A stretch of DNA of 53,450 bases from Flammeovirgaceae bacterium (GTDB taxonomy: Bacteria; Bacteroidota; Bacteroidia; Cytophagales; Cyclobacteriaceae): contig JAJTGY010000026.1 in assembly GCA_021298015.1 (NCBI GenBank), forward strand, positions 1-53,450, written 5' to 3'. Positions 1 to 9,037 of this stretch are shown in pieces. The notes beneath the pieces are model-generated. The model ran no database searches, was not told the DNA's origin, and saw only the letters and a program-made list of their open reading frames with translations. Each line of letters begins with the position of its first letter. The first letter of the stretch is position 1. Position numbers and translations under genes: made by a program.

Positions 1-84
1 AGCAAATTGTTGTCCTTCTTTTTTAGGGAAATAAAAAAAGGTGTCCATTTCTTATTTTTCAATTTGTTGCGTTAGAAACTTGAG
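1..84 (+). mobile_element. Probable right end of an IS30-type insertion sequence
   Basis: Bases 61-84 read AATTTGTTGCGTTAGAAACT followed by TGAG. Reverse-complemented, they match bases 53372-53395 at 18 of 24 positions, including an 11-base identical core (CGCAACAAATT). The later site lies just before an ORF whose first residues resemble IS30 transposases. Bases 61-84 are therefore read as the right terminal inverted repeat of a similar element in the same orientation, with bases 1-60 as its 3' tail. No recognisable transposase C-terminus is visible in bases 1-60, so the transposase, if present, ends before the window. The IS30 assignment is inferred. Confidence 0.4.
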
Positions 85-237
85 ACCACCTATCATAAAA
101 AAGGCTCTCATGGATATAGCACCGTCTGGGGAACCACAGCTCCCCTTGTTCAAGTTTACAGGTTGTCTGCTATTGCTCAACTACGATAGTATTCATGTTT
201 CATAGTTTAATCCAAGTCTAGTCGCTACCATTACCTT

Positions 238-1287
238 ATGCAAAACACCGATCAGAAAGCAAAAATCCTCGTGTATGGAGCTCTTGGTTATACCGGGAGT
301 CTGTTTGTCGAACATGCGCTTGATAAGCGTATCCCCATTGTGCTTGCGGCTATGCAACATGAAGTCAAGAACCTATCTGAAAAGTATGGCATCGAGTATC
401 GTATTTTTGAAATCAGTGACGTGCAACATATTGTTGCTTACTTATCCGATGTGAAGGCTGTTATCAATTTGGCTAATGTCTCCTATTGCATAAACAGGCA
501 TCTTATTGAGGCTTGCATACAGACAAAAACTCACTATGTCGATCTTGCAGCAGAATATCCCGACATTTTGGAAATTTATAAACTTCACCATGTGGCATTC
601 GCCAACGGGGTAATGTTGATGCCTGGTGCGGGTTTTAACCTGGCTCCGACCGATATCGCGGGCCGCCTGGCATCGGAGGGGTTACCTGATTCGGAAAAAC
701 TATTTCTGGGTTTTGCAACTTTTGGAGCTGCATCCCGAGGAACAATCAAGACGGTATTGAAATTAGCTACAGCAGCGGGATACTCGCGTGTGTCTGGAGA
801 TCTGATTATGTCAAAACCTCCCTTTGAGAAGCGTTTATTCCGGGCTGACGGAAAAGATTACAATCTAATTCATAATCCGCTCATGGGGGATTCCTTAACC
901 GGATTTATCACGACAAAAATCCGGACCATCACTACTTATTCGTATTATCCCTGGATACTGATCCAGTTTATGCAGGGACGTATGAACTGGCTAAGGAAGT
1001 TCCTCTTTCGCTATTCAAACCTTTTTTTTCCGTTGGGGCCAACTCAAAATGAGCTAGCCAAACAATATACCTACACATGGGCTCAAACTGAAAATAAGCA
1101 CAATCAAAAACTTATTGTGACTATAAAAGGTCCTCAAGCATACCTGTTTACCGTAAAAATAATTGGTCGTGTTATTGCCCAACTAGCCGTAAACAACACC
1201 TATCCCGGGTTTACGCCACCCTCTGTTTATGGGCGATCTCTCATTGATGGCATTGAAGGTGTTCAGATCAGTATTGAGCAACACTAA
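238..1287 (+). CDS. Saccharopine dehydrogenase-like NAD(P)-binding protein
   Basis: This 349-residue protein opens with a Rossmann dinucleotide-binding motif (VYGALGYTGS, about residues 12-21), as in the saccharopine dehydrogenase-like / trans-acting enoyl reductase family. A middle segment (YVDLAAEYPDI, then MPGAGFNLAPTDIAG) fits the family's catalytic-domain start. Family members reduce diverse carbonyl or enoyl substrates, and the substrate here cannot be read from sequence. The ATG at 238 comes just before the first beta strand and suits the family. The gene is alone, starting about 150 bp after the putative IS end, so it may be accessory. An eight-T run near 1022 is a possible slippage site. 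The family is fairly sure, the function unknown. Confidence 0.75.
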   Translation: MQNTDQKAKILVYGALGYTGSLFVEHALDKRIPIVLAAMQHEVKNLSEKYGIEYRIFEISDVQHIVAYLSDVKAVINLANVSYCINRHLIEACIQTKTHYVDLAAEYPDILEIYKLHHVAFANGVMLMPGAGFNLAPTDIAGRLASEGLPDSEKLFLGFATFGAASRGTIKTVLKLATAAGYSRVSGDLIMSKPPFEKRLFRADGKDYNLIHNPLMGDSLTGFITTKIRTITTYSYYPWILIQFMQGRMNWLRKFLFRYSNLFFPLGPTQNELAKQYTYTWAQTENKHNQKLIVTIKGPQAYLFTVKIIGRVIAQLAVNNTYPGFTPPSVYGRSLIDGIEGVQISIEQH

Positions 1288-1681
1288 ATTACTGGAATCT
1301 CAAAAATCTCCCCACTCGCTAGTTTTGCGCGCAGGCGAAGGGGGTAGTTTGATCAAACAGGCTAATTCAAACCTCTGCTTTTGCTCTCCTCCCGGTGGTG
1401 TGCTTATGCCCCGTCAGGTGCTAACACCTGGCGGTCTGCCGCAGAAAATCAGAAACATAACCGATAATCTCTCGAGTGCAGGCAAATCAAGAACCTAAAA
1501 ATCACATACTGTGCATCTATCAAAAAATTAGTCAATAGGTTGTGACAAAGTAGTGTACGGCAATTGAAATTATTCAAGCAGCACCCGCGATTGGCCGGGT
1601 GCACAACAGTTAAACAAATGAAATCCCCACAAAAATATCCGGGGTTAACGAAGGCTGTGTGCCTCTCTCAAGGAAGTGCGC
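1288..1681. other. Intergenic region with two hairpins, no convincing gene
   Basis: About 390 bp lie between two convergent genes. The open frames here are short and show no protein-like pattern. Two inverted repeats are visible. One, at 1412-1433, has a nine-pair stem with one G-T pair and the loop CTAA (core CAGGTG/CACCTG). The other is at 1581-1602. Neither has a clear T-tract, though on the minus strand the second is followed by an AT-rich stretch. They may end transcription from the two flanking genes. Confidence 0.5.
1581..1602 (-). terminator. Hairpin downstream of the amidohydrolase gene
   Basis: A perfect seven-base stem GCACCCG / CGGGTGC encloses an eight-base loop, about 80 bp past the stop of the minus-strand amidohydrolase gene. 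In that direction it is followed by TGCTTGAATAATTT, which is AT-rich but not a true T-tract. It is a plausible but weak intrinsic terminator. Confidence 0.35.
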
Positions 1682-3865
1682 TTATCTTTCGGTTACGAAG
1701 TAGACTTTCTCGATCAGTCCCGTTTTTAAATTGAAGATGTAATTACCTACGCCCTTTTCGGGTGTTGGCCCCACGCCAGAAATTGATTCGATGGCCGTGC
1801 ACTTGTTGCCAATAACGGTGCGGCTTGTTACGTGGCAGTGCAATTCCGGAAATTGTTTAAACATAGCTCCCCATATCTCTCTAATTTGACTTCTCCCTTT
1901 TGCAATGGGCACAGTGGGATTTGAGAGGTCGTAAATTTCAGCATCCGGAGCATAGCGGGAAACGAATGCTTCAATGTTGCGCGCATTATAGGCATTCACT
2001 TCAGCCTTTGCCAATTCTTCAACCGTTTTAGGCAACAAATCCGCTGGTGTGTGTCCGTATCCATTCAAATACACGGTTTCAATTTTTTCCAGGGCTTTTA
2101 AAGATTGAAGTGGGTTTTCACTTAGCAAAATGAAGTTTGCCACCTTGCCGCGATCTATGCTTCCATATAAATTGGCTGCGCCAAAACTTCTGGCCGCATC
2201 TAAGGTAGACGCTTTAAGTACTTGCCAATTGGACAGCCCCGCTTGCTTCATCATCTCCATTTCACGCAGGTAAGATGCACCGTGGGCTACGCCCGGATTA
2301 CCGGCATCGGTACCGGTGGCAATGGTAATTCCATAATCGGCAGCGCGCTTGAGGTTCACCAGCATCATACTGTCTGCTTTCGATGGCACGGCAAATTGGG
2401 AACTGATTGCTTTATAGTTAAATCCATTCAATTCTTTTGGATCGAGATGCTGAAGATCGAGCAATGAACTCAATTGCGTGGCATCCGACCACGCCAGCTC
2501 GTGTGGAGTAAAATCAAACTGCTGTTTTAAAATGCGGTAAAATTGCTGACTTACCTGCAAGGTGGGGATGTACATTATATTCTTTGTCTTGAGGATTTTC
2601 AAAAAAGCATCATCGAGAATGGCATCGTCTACACTGTGAACCAAAATATCAGCACCTAGGCGGATCGCTTCTTTGGCAGTCGCTAACTCGGTAGCATGAA
2701 CAGCCACTTTCAAATTATTTTTGTGCGCCTCGTCAATGGCAGCGGCCACCTCGGCACTAAACTGCTCGGCTTTTTGACCGGGCAAAACCACAAACCAGAT
2801 TTTGATAAACGAAGGTTTGAAGGGCAATTGCTTGCGCACGAGTGCCCGTGCTTCCTCTGCATTGTTTACCTTGATGATGGGCGGATCGATTGTATCCAGG
2901 TTAGGCGGGCTGTAGGTTGAGATCAGTGGGCCCGTTACAATGGTATGAGGAGCTATTATTTTTGTGTTGACAGAATCACGAATGGCGTAGTTGTAAAACG
3001 GACCGCCTACATCTACTACACCGGTGATGCCAAGGGCAATGTAGCGCTTCATGGTGATCCCGTGATGATCGCGGATCCATTGCTGATCTTTTTCATAAGG
3101 CATCACGCTGGTAAAATCGAGCCCATCGGGCCGTGTATAGAGCCCGGCACTTTGGAAGAAGTGAATGTGTGTATCCATCATTCCGGGCATCGCAAATTTG
3201 CCCTGTCCATCAACCACAACCGCATCGGGTGGAAGGATCGTTTTGTTGCCCGGTAAAACAGAAATGATTTTACCTTCCTTCCAAACGATCGTTTGATTCG
3301 GCAGAATTTTTCCTGTTTTTACATCAACTACAGATACATTCTTGATCGCTTTCGTGAGCTTGAATTCCTTCATTACCGCGTCAAATTCTTCGCGAGACGG
3401 ATTCGCTGCAATTTGGGTTGGTACGTCTTCCGATTTTGCCAACACATATTCAATACGCTTGTTGACTTCGCGATTCAGCAAAACGACCTTGTTTTTTGAA
3501 ATGGAAATGATGCTGTCTTTTCTTTCGTTACCTCCCGCCATTTGTGTGATCAGGTAGTTATCCACTTTTTTCCAGGTGCCCGTTTGTTTCCCCTGCGCTG
3601 AACTTGCCTCATACACACCGTTTTCACCGAATGAGTACACGATTCCCTTTACTAATTCGGCAACGGCTTGCGGGTACGCCTCCATTTGCTTGGCCTGCTC
3701 CGGGTTAACTTTACTCACTCTGAGCAGCATCACTTCCGAAAATACCGGTATTGATTTTTCATCGATTTTCCACGCGTTGATCAAGGGGTTAGCTTGCCCG
3801 AATACACCGTAGGGGTTGGCAGCACAGAACAACAGCAACACAAGAAACACAGCAGATTTCTTCAT
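1682..3865 (-). CDS. Secreted amidohydrolase with C-terminal SnoaL/NTF2-like domain
   Basis: The start at 3865 is chosen because it gives a typical signal peptide (MKKSAVFLVLLLFCAANPYG, then VFGQ). The longer frame only adds 13 uncharacteristic residues. The mature protein (about 727 residues in all) has an N-terminal beta-rich region and then a metal-dependent amidohydrolase of the imidazolonepropionase-like type. Visible motifs are HxH in MPGMMDTHIHFF, two later histidines (VAVHATE, ILVHSVDD) and the catalytic Asp in GTDAGNPG. The last ~110 residues (EVNAYNARNIEAFVSRYAPD onward) look like a SnoaL/NTF2-like fold. The enzyme probably hydrolyses an amide or cyclic substrate in the periplasm, identity unknown. 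It is divergent from the LytS-type kinase gene. Confidence 0.85.
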   Translation of the reverse strand: MKKSAVFLVLLLFCAANPYGVFGQANPLINAWKIDEKSIPVFSEVMLLRVSKVNPEQAKQMEAYPQAVAELVKGIVYSFGENGVYEASSAQGKQTGTWKKVDNYLITQMAGGNERKDSIISISKNKVVLLNREVNKRIEYVLAKSEDVPTQIAANPSREEFDAVMKEFKLTKAIKNVSVVDVKTGKILPNQTIVWKEGKIISVLPGNKTILPPDAVVVDGQGKFAMPGMMDTHIHFFQSAGLYTRPDGLDFTSVMPYEKDQQWIRDHHGITMKRYIALGITGVVDVGGPFYNYAIRDSVNTKIIAPHTIVTGPLISTYSPPNLDTIDPPIIKVNNAEEARALVRKQLPFKPSFIKIWFVVLPGQKAEQFSAEVAAAIDEAHKNNLKVAVHATELATAKEAIRLGADILVHSVDDAILDDAFLKILKTKNIMYIPTLQVSQQFYRILKQQFDFTPHELAWSDATQLSSLLDLQHLDPKELNGFNYKAISSQFAVPSKADSMMLVNLKRAADYGITIATGTDAGNPGVAHGASYLREMEMMKQAGLSNWQVLKASTLDAARSFGAANLYGSIDRGKVANFILLSENPLQSLKALEKIETVYLNGYGHTPADLLPKTVEELAKAEVNAYNARNIEAFVSRYAPDAEIYDLSNPTVPIAKGRSQIREIWGAMFKQFPELHCHVTSRTVIGNKCTAIESISGVGPTPEKGVGNYIFNLKTGLIEKVYFVTER

Positions 3866-4022
3866 ACCTGAGATTAGATTAGGCTCAAAGAAACGAGTCT
3901 GCATTTACACAAGATGCATCAAAGATCATTTTGATGACAAAACCCCTTTATTTAGTGACGAACAAACGCGCTGGCCGACATGGGGAACACACCCACGTCA
4001 TTGGTATGCTTATCTTTCCCCC

Positions 4023-5012
4023 ATGAATCGCTTCATGAGTCCACTGCTGCGAACGGTTATTGGTCACCTTTTGGTTTGGTTGGCCTGGCTCTCGATGGAG
4101 GTTTCCTTCTTGGTTTTTGCCAATCAGCAAATTGATGGAAGATCGCTTTTGCAACTGGTTGGTCACGCCATCGAATTAGCCCTACTCATTTATTTTAATT
4201 TGTTTTTGCTGGTGCCGCATTTACTGGACAGAAAAAAGTACATGTTTTATGCACTAAGTGCAGTTAGTTGTTTGCTGATTGTTTCGTTTGCGAGTATTCA
4301 TATTGATTTAGGAATCACCCAAAGCAGGGAGTTTTTACCTCACGTGATGGGTGCCGGTTTTTACTTTTTGGTAGGAACGCTCATTGGATTGTTTCATCGG
4401 TCTGTAACTATGAATAAAGCACTTCGCGAGCAACGGCTGATGGCTGAGATGGATCTGCTAAAGGCGCAGATCAACCCACATTTCTTTTTTAACACGCTGA
4501 ACAGCATCTATTCGATTTCACTTGTTAATCCGGAAAAAACGAGTGTTGCCATTCTGCAACTTTCGGAGCTCATGCATTACATGTTTGAAGTCACGCAGTT
4601 GCATAAAATATCCCTCCGGCAGGAAGTAGACTACATTTCGCACTACGTTAACTTGGAGAGGCTGCGATTTGGGGATAAATGCGAGGCCTCCATTCATGTA
4701 ACCGGTGCAACGGACGCTTTTGAAATTCCTCCTTTGCTGCTGCTTCCGTTTGTTGAAAATGCCTTTAAACATGGTACAGAGGTTGCCACGGCACACTCTT
4801 TTGTTCGAATAGATGTAGCGCTGCAGCGCAATGAATTGTTTTTTCAGGTGTCTAACTCAATTGGCGATCAACAGCACACAAAAGCAGGCTCACAAACCGG
4901 ACTCAAAAATGTGAGAAAAAGGTTAGAGCTTCTTTTTAAAGACAAATACGACCTTCAGTTGGTTTCTGAACAATCGGTTCACATTGCTACCTTGCGTCTG
5001 GAATTGTATTGA
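4023..5012 (+). CDS. LytS/YehU-type sensor histidine kinase
   Basis: The start at 4023 (MNRFMSPLLR) is preferred because the longer frame begins inside the divergent gene and its extra residues are not membrane-like. The protein is 329 residues with four predicted membrane helices (about residues 12-125). A His_kinase domain follows, with phospho-acceptor motif QINPHFFFN (His153) and ATPase N-box LPFVENAFKHG. A GLKNVRKRL segment stands in for the G-box. The stop codon lies four bases before the start of the LytTR regulator gene, so the two form one operon and almost certainly a two-component pair. The ligand is unknown. The neighbouring secreted amidohydrolase might be a target. Confidence 0.9.
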   Translation: MNRFMSPLLRTVIGHLLVWLAWLSMEVSFLVFANQQIDGRSLLQLVGHAIELALLIYFNLFLLVPHLLDRKKYMFYALSAVSCLLIVSFASIHIDLGITQSREFLPHVMGAGFYFLVGTLIGLFHRSVTMNKALREQRLMAEMDLLKAQINPHFFFNTLNSIYSISLVNPEKTSVAILQLSELMHYMFEVTQLHKISLRQEVDYISHYVNLERLRFGDKCEASIHVTGATDAFEIPPLLLLPFVENAFKHGTEVATAHSFVRIDVALQRNELFFQVSNSIGDQQHTKAGSQTGLKNVRKRLELLFKDKYDLQLVSEQSVHIATLRLELY

Positions 5013-5016
5013 GTGT

Positions 5017-5748
5017 ATGGTATCAGATGATAAAACTCCAGTTCAGTTTCGGTGCGTAGTTATTGATGACGAGCCACCGGCCATCACTGTGATCACCAAC
5101 TACATCAAAAGAATCAGTAATTTGAGGATAGCAGCCGTTTTTAGCAACGCGATGGAGGCACAGAAGTATATCGAGGCAACCCAACCGGAAGTTATCATTT
5201 CTGACATAAAGATGCCGGGCAAGTCTGGAATAGATTTGGTGAAAGGTTTGGGGTATCAGCCCTCGGTTATTTTTGCTTCTGCGTACGGTCAATACGCAAT
5301 CGATGGCTTTGATCTGGGGGTGATCGATTTTTTACGCAAGCCATTCTCTTTTCAGCGGTTTAGCAGCGCCATTGACAAAATCATTAACCCAAAGGTTCCT
5401 GTATTGGCAGAGGTACAAAAGAAAGATCCATCTATTTTTCTCAAGGCAGACCGGATCATCCACCGGATTATGCTCTCACAGGTTTTATACTTTCAGGCGT
5501 TTGGCAACTACTGTAAGGCATATTTTACTGATGGAAATGTCCGTGTTTACAATTCAAAAATCTCGTCTGTGGAAGCGCTGGTTAAGATTCACGGCTTTTT
5601 GCGGGTACACAAGTCCTTTGTCATTTCTATGGCCAACATACAGGCGATTTCCAGTCACGCAATTTTGGTCAATCGCACGGAAATACCGATTGGGGAGAGC
5701 TACAGGAAGATCGTTGTCAACGATCTTCGCAATCGCCCACAAATCTGA
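5017..5748 (+). CDS. LytTR-family response regulator
   Basis: The protein has 243 residues from the ATG at 5017, just after the kinase stop. The longer frame starting inside the kinase gene is less likely. The receiver domain (about 11-125) shows the acidic pair in VVIDDEP, the phospho-acceptor Asp63 in IISDIKMPG, and the conserved Lys in FLRKPF. The LytTR DNA-binding domain (about 140-240) has the typical FLKADRIIHRI start, FGNYCKAYF, and FLRVHKSFVIS. It should bind DNA as a dimer and act on genes sensed by the upstream kinase. Both domains are intact. Confidence 0.92.
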   Translation: MVSDDKTPVQFRCVVIDDEPPAITVITNYIKRISNLRIAAVFSNAMEAQKYIEATQPEVIISDIKMPGKSGIDLVKGLGYQPSVIFASAYGQYAIDGFDLGVIDFLRKPFSFQRFSSAIDKIINPKVPVLAEVQKKDPSIFLKADRIIHRIMLSQVLYFQAFGNYCKAYFTDGNVRVYNSKISSVEALVKIHGFLRVHKSFVISMANIQAISSHAILVNRTEIPIGESYRKIVVNDLRNRPQI

Positions 5749-6221
5749 AACGAAAAATAGTTGAGTCCTTAGCGTTAGCCTCAGGTAGTCACAAGAATCG
5801 GCCTGTTGGAGTTTCTTTTCCGGTATTTGCGGCCATTCACGCATGAGGTTTTGGTTTAAGTCATCATCGCGTTGAAAACTCTTCGGAGCTAGAGCCGATT
5901 TCGCACGTTGTTGTATCGGCTTGCAAGAAGTCACCTGCTGAGCGCACCCAAACGAAAAACGGGGGCGTTTCTTAAAACAGAGCCGCGCTTTTACTCCGTG
6001 TTTGCGGAAGACAGTGCCACCCTTGGCGAGGCCGAGATGGAAGAAGTCAGAATGCTTTGCTTCACCATCAACAGCGGTTGCTGTACATCATCGGTGAGAT
6101 TTTTGGTGGCGACCACCGGCTGCGGGCGGAGTGGTGCAGTATCACACCCGCCAACGATCAGGTAAAGCTACAACGGGCACAATCGATTTGCTCAACTTTG
6201 TATCCGGTATATGTGGCATCA
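5749..6221. other. Degraded intergenic stretch with a possible frameshifted coding remnant
   Basis: No intact gene is present. On the plus strand, two adjacent frames give protein-like sequence that would join by one frameshift near 6050: FAEDSATLGEAEMEEV, then HHQQRLLYIIGEIFGG and LRAEWCSITPANDQVKLQRA. I do not recognise the family. The minus strand might instead carry decayed 3' sequence of the ceramidase pseudogene. The stretch fits with the surrounding gene decay. Confidence 0.3.
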
Positions 6222-6947
6222 TCAATCCATGCCATCCTTATAGGTGTCCGAAGAAAGCGCGCGTTTACATCGATAGTAGCATTGTGGAAAAAAACGAATG
6301 TGTTTCAACATGCAACGAAAGCCGTACAGCAGATTGTCACTGACCGAAGAAGCGGCCTTCCCGGCTTCATCGGTAAACTGAAGGATGGCAACGGATCGGT
6401 CAATTTCTTCGAGGCAGATGTTTTGAACCCACGGCTCGCCAAAAACGGTTTCGGCCACTACTGCATTTGCATCTTTGCTTTTTTCAAAAGCCAGTTTGAC
6501 TTGCTCAGCCGCGGTGGTCACCAAAAACCCCATATTAGCCGAGTCGACCCCCGGGTGCTGGTAATCGCTGCCCCACAGCCCCACCACATCGGGCCCGGAA
6601 TGCGTGTGCGTGGACGACACCATGATACGCGCTTCGTTTAGTCCACACAGCCGGGCTGCCTGCTGCCTGATTTTGAGCACATCCGGATACAGCAGGCCAA
6701 TGCAATCCAGCGTTACAATGGCCAACTCCTCATCGGCTTGCGTCATCACCACGGCTTTGGCAAACAGGCTGTCATACACGCCTGTGAGTCGCCTGTTCTG
6801 CTAATCGCCTGCAATGAAAGCGCCCATGGGTGAATTGATGGGCGCGGCCGATACGCCCACTTGCACGTGGGGATCATTACTCTTTTTTGACTGGCAGGCC
6901 CCTGCAACCAGCAAGGCTGCCCAACAGGGGGCAGGGCGAAGCTTCAT
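6222..6947 (-). pseudogene. Neutral ceramidase-like lipoprotein gene, broken
   Basis: The start at 6947 gives a lipoprotein signal (PCWAALLVAGACQSKKS) followed by VQVGVSAAPINSPMGAFIAG. A TAG at 6801-6803 interrupts the frame, which then continues in the same register with QNRRLTGVYDSLFAKAVVMT, then SSTHTHSGPDVVGLWG and VAETVFGEPWVQNICLE. These are hallmarks of the N-terminal catalytic domain of neutral/alkaline ceramidases, including the metal-binding THTHSGP motif. After about 6370 the similarity fades: the expected segment following FTDEAGK is lost to frameshifts, and the C-terminal half is absent. The gene is broken by one nonsense codon and a decayed 3' end. Confidence 0.75.
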
Positions 6948-7009
6948 AAGAATATCGTTTGGGTGTTCATACAGCACACGAATATGGGTGGGGTGTCTAC
7001 CCATTTTGA

Positions 7010-8755
7010 CTATTTCACACCAAACTCCCGGTCGAGGGCTTTTTCCAGTACTGCAAGTGGTAAGTTTCCGGTGCGCAGAATAGCATCATGGAAGCGCACT
7101 ACATTGAAGTTGCTGCCCAGCGCGGTTTGGTATTTCTTGCGCAATGCAATTAGTTTCAGGCTGCCGATTTTATAGCCCAGCGCCTGAGCGGGTATATCGC
7201 AACTGTATCGAATGCTTTCGGTTTTGATTTGTTCGTCAGACTCGATCACGTGGGCGCGCATGAAGTCCATGGCCTGCTCACGACTCCAACCCAGGTCATT
7301 CATACCGGTATCTACCACGAGGCGCACCGAAATGAACATGTCCATCAGCAGGCGCCCGCAGTAGTCGTAGGGATCGCGATAGAGGCCCAGTTCGATTCCG
7401 AGCCAGGAAGCATATTCGCCCCAGCCCTCCAGATAGGCCGTTACATATGTATTTTTCCGAAACTCAGATAGGTGGGTGTTTTCGCTTTGCAGACAGATTT
7501 GCCAATGGTGGCCGGGCATGATCTCATGAAAGGCCAGACTGGCCGCGCTGGTTAACGGGCGCTGCTCCAGTTTTGAGCCATTGAAATAGTAGATTCCCAA
7601 AGGTTCAACTTCGGTGGGGGGCAGGTAGTTTCCAAAAGTTATGGCCGGTTCCAGTTCGGGCGACAGCCTCCGGATGTCGTAACCTGCTTTCGGCCGGATT
7701 GAAATCAGTTGGTGAATGGCCGTGTCCATGCTGAGGAGAGGTTTTTTCAATCGTGCGGCTACTTCATCAGGGGTGGATGCCAGAAAGCGTTTGTCCTGTT
7801 GAAGAAAACGGTAGAAGGATTTCATGTCGCCCTCAAACCCCGTGGCCACTCGAATGCTGTCGAGCTTGCGATAAATGCTGTCGACTTCACGCATACCCAT
7901 CTCATGAATTTCCGCAGGCGTGAGGTCGGTGGTGGTGTGCCATTTCACCAGGTAGCGATAGTATTCTTTTCCTCCCGGATATTGCCCCAATCCGACTCGA
8001 TTGGTAGCGCGGCTTCGGTATGGGCCGGCCAGCCAGGACGCCAGCGAATCGTGGTAGGGAATAATGCGGTTTACCAGCAGCGATACCACCTTCTGCTGAA
8101 GGGCAACTCGCACCGGGGAGTCAAGCTTCTCCAAACGTGCAGTCTGAGGGTAGCACGCGTGCCGGGTGGGCTCCACCTGCATCGACTTGATCAGGCCGAT
8201 TGTCAGGTCAATTTCGGGCCGGGCCATGCGTATGCCCCGGCTGTCCATGGCGCGCAGTCGCGCCAAATCACTTTTCTGAATTTCGTGGTATTGCTCCAGC
8301 AACTGATAGTAGCGGGCGGCTTCGGCTTCAGTACTGATGGACCCTTGCTTGAGGATGGACTCACTGCCGGAGAGATGATGGGCATAGGGCGTTACAATGG
8401 GGAACACGTTGTCGTAATAGCGCGTGGCCTCCAGCCGCACTTCGGCAATCCAGTGGAGTAAATCGTAATCCACCAAAGCCGTTGGTGGCAGGTTCGTGAT
8501 GTCTATCCCTTTGAGTTTTGTCAATAGGTCAGCGAAATAAGCCGAATCGTCTTTGAAGTCCTCGCGTGTACCTATATAGAGTTTCTCCGGCAATGGAGAT
8601 TTGCCTTCGGTTAATTTAACCGCTCGCCCGGTGTTAAGTTCCCGATGCCAAAGCTGTTGACTGAGGCTGTCTAATTCCGCCTGGTCATTTCGGGGTGTTG
8701 GCCTGTGGCAGCACGCCAAAAGAAGAGTGATGATGATAAAGGGAATGTATTTCAT
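7010..8755 (-). CDS. DUF885 family lipoprotein, putative metallopeptidase
   Basis: The protein has 581 residues. A lipoprotein signal (FIIITLLLACCHRP) places it in the envelope. The DUF885 domain fills the rest, with the zinc-peptidase-like motif HEIMPGHHWQ (residues 410-419) and a downstream EGWGEYAS (443-450) that could supply the third ligand. The family is a zincin-like group, probably peptidases, without a well-fixed substrate. The gene is intact, and a second, broken copy lies at 10356-11547, on the far side of the FAD oxidase gene. The pair probably arose by tandem duplication. Confidence 0.85.
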   Translation of the reverse strand: MKYIPFIIITLLLACCHRPTPRNDQAELDSLSQQLWHRELNTGRAVKLTEGKSPLPEKLYIGTREDFKDDSAYFADLLTKLKGIDITNLPPTALVDYDLLHWIAEVRLEATRYYDNVFPIVTPYAHHLSGSESILKQGSISTEAEAARYYQLLEQYHEIQKSDLARLRAMDSRGIRMARPEIDLTIGLIKSMQVEPTRHACYPQTARLEKLDSPVRVALQQKVVSLLVNRIIPYHDSLASWLAGPYRSRATNRVGLGQYPGGKEYYRYLVKWHTTTDLTPAEIHEMGMREVDSIYRKLDSIRVATGFEGDMKSFYRFLQQDKRFLASTPDEVAARLKKPLLSMDTAIHQLISIRPKAGYDIRRLSPELEPAITFGNYLPPTEVEPLGIYYFNGSKLEQRPLTSAASLAFHEIMPGHHWQICLQSENTHLSEFRKNTYVTAYLEGWGEYASWLGIELGLYRDPYDYCGRLLMDMFISVRLVVDTGMNDLGWSREQAMDFMRAHVIESDEQIKTESIRYSCDIPAQALGYKIGSLKLIALRKKYQTALGSNFNVVRFHDAILRTGNLPLAVLEKALDREFGVK

Positions 8756-9037
8756 ATTGCGAATGTATTGCGTTAGCGTCTTACTTCAAGGCGAAAGAGA
8801 AACACCCGGGCTTTCTTGAGTTTAAAGGTCTGCCTGTTGGTAGGTTCAATTGATCCGATTCAATTTTTTCTGCGCATGGTCGGAAAATATGCCGCTGCCG
8901 CACCCCCTCGTGCTGCTGACAACGGCATGTACCCCCGGTTCTGGCTGCATCGTTGAGGCAGACCAGGCATGCGCTCTTTTTACCATTCGTTGAAAAACAA
9001 TAAAGGTCACCCGGCAACGAAACCATTCCTGAATTTT

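Noticed and set aside
8781-9026. 81-residue minus-strand ORF directly after the FAD oxidase gene
   Set aside because: The sequence is Cys- and Gly-rich with no recognisable family pattern, and no other evidence supports it. It is treated as spacer or decayed sequence.
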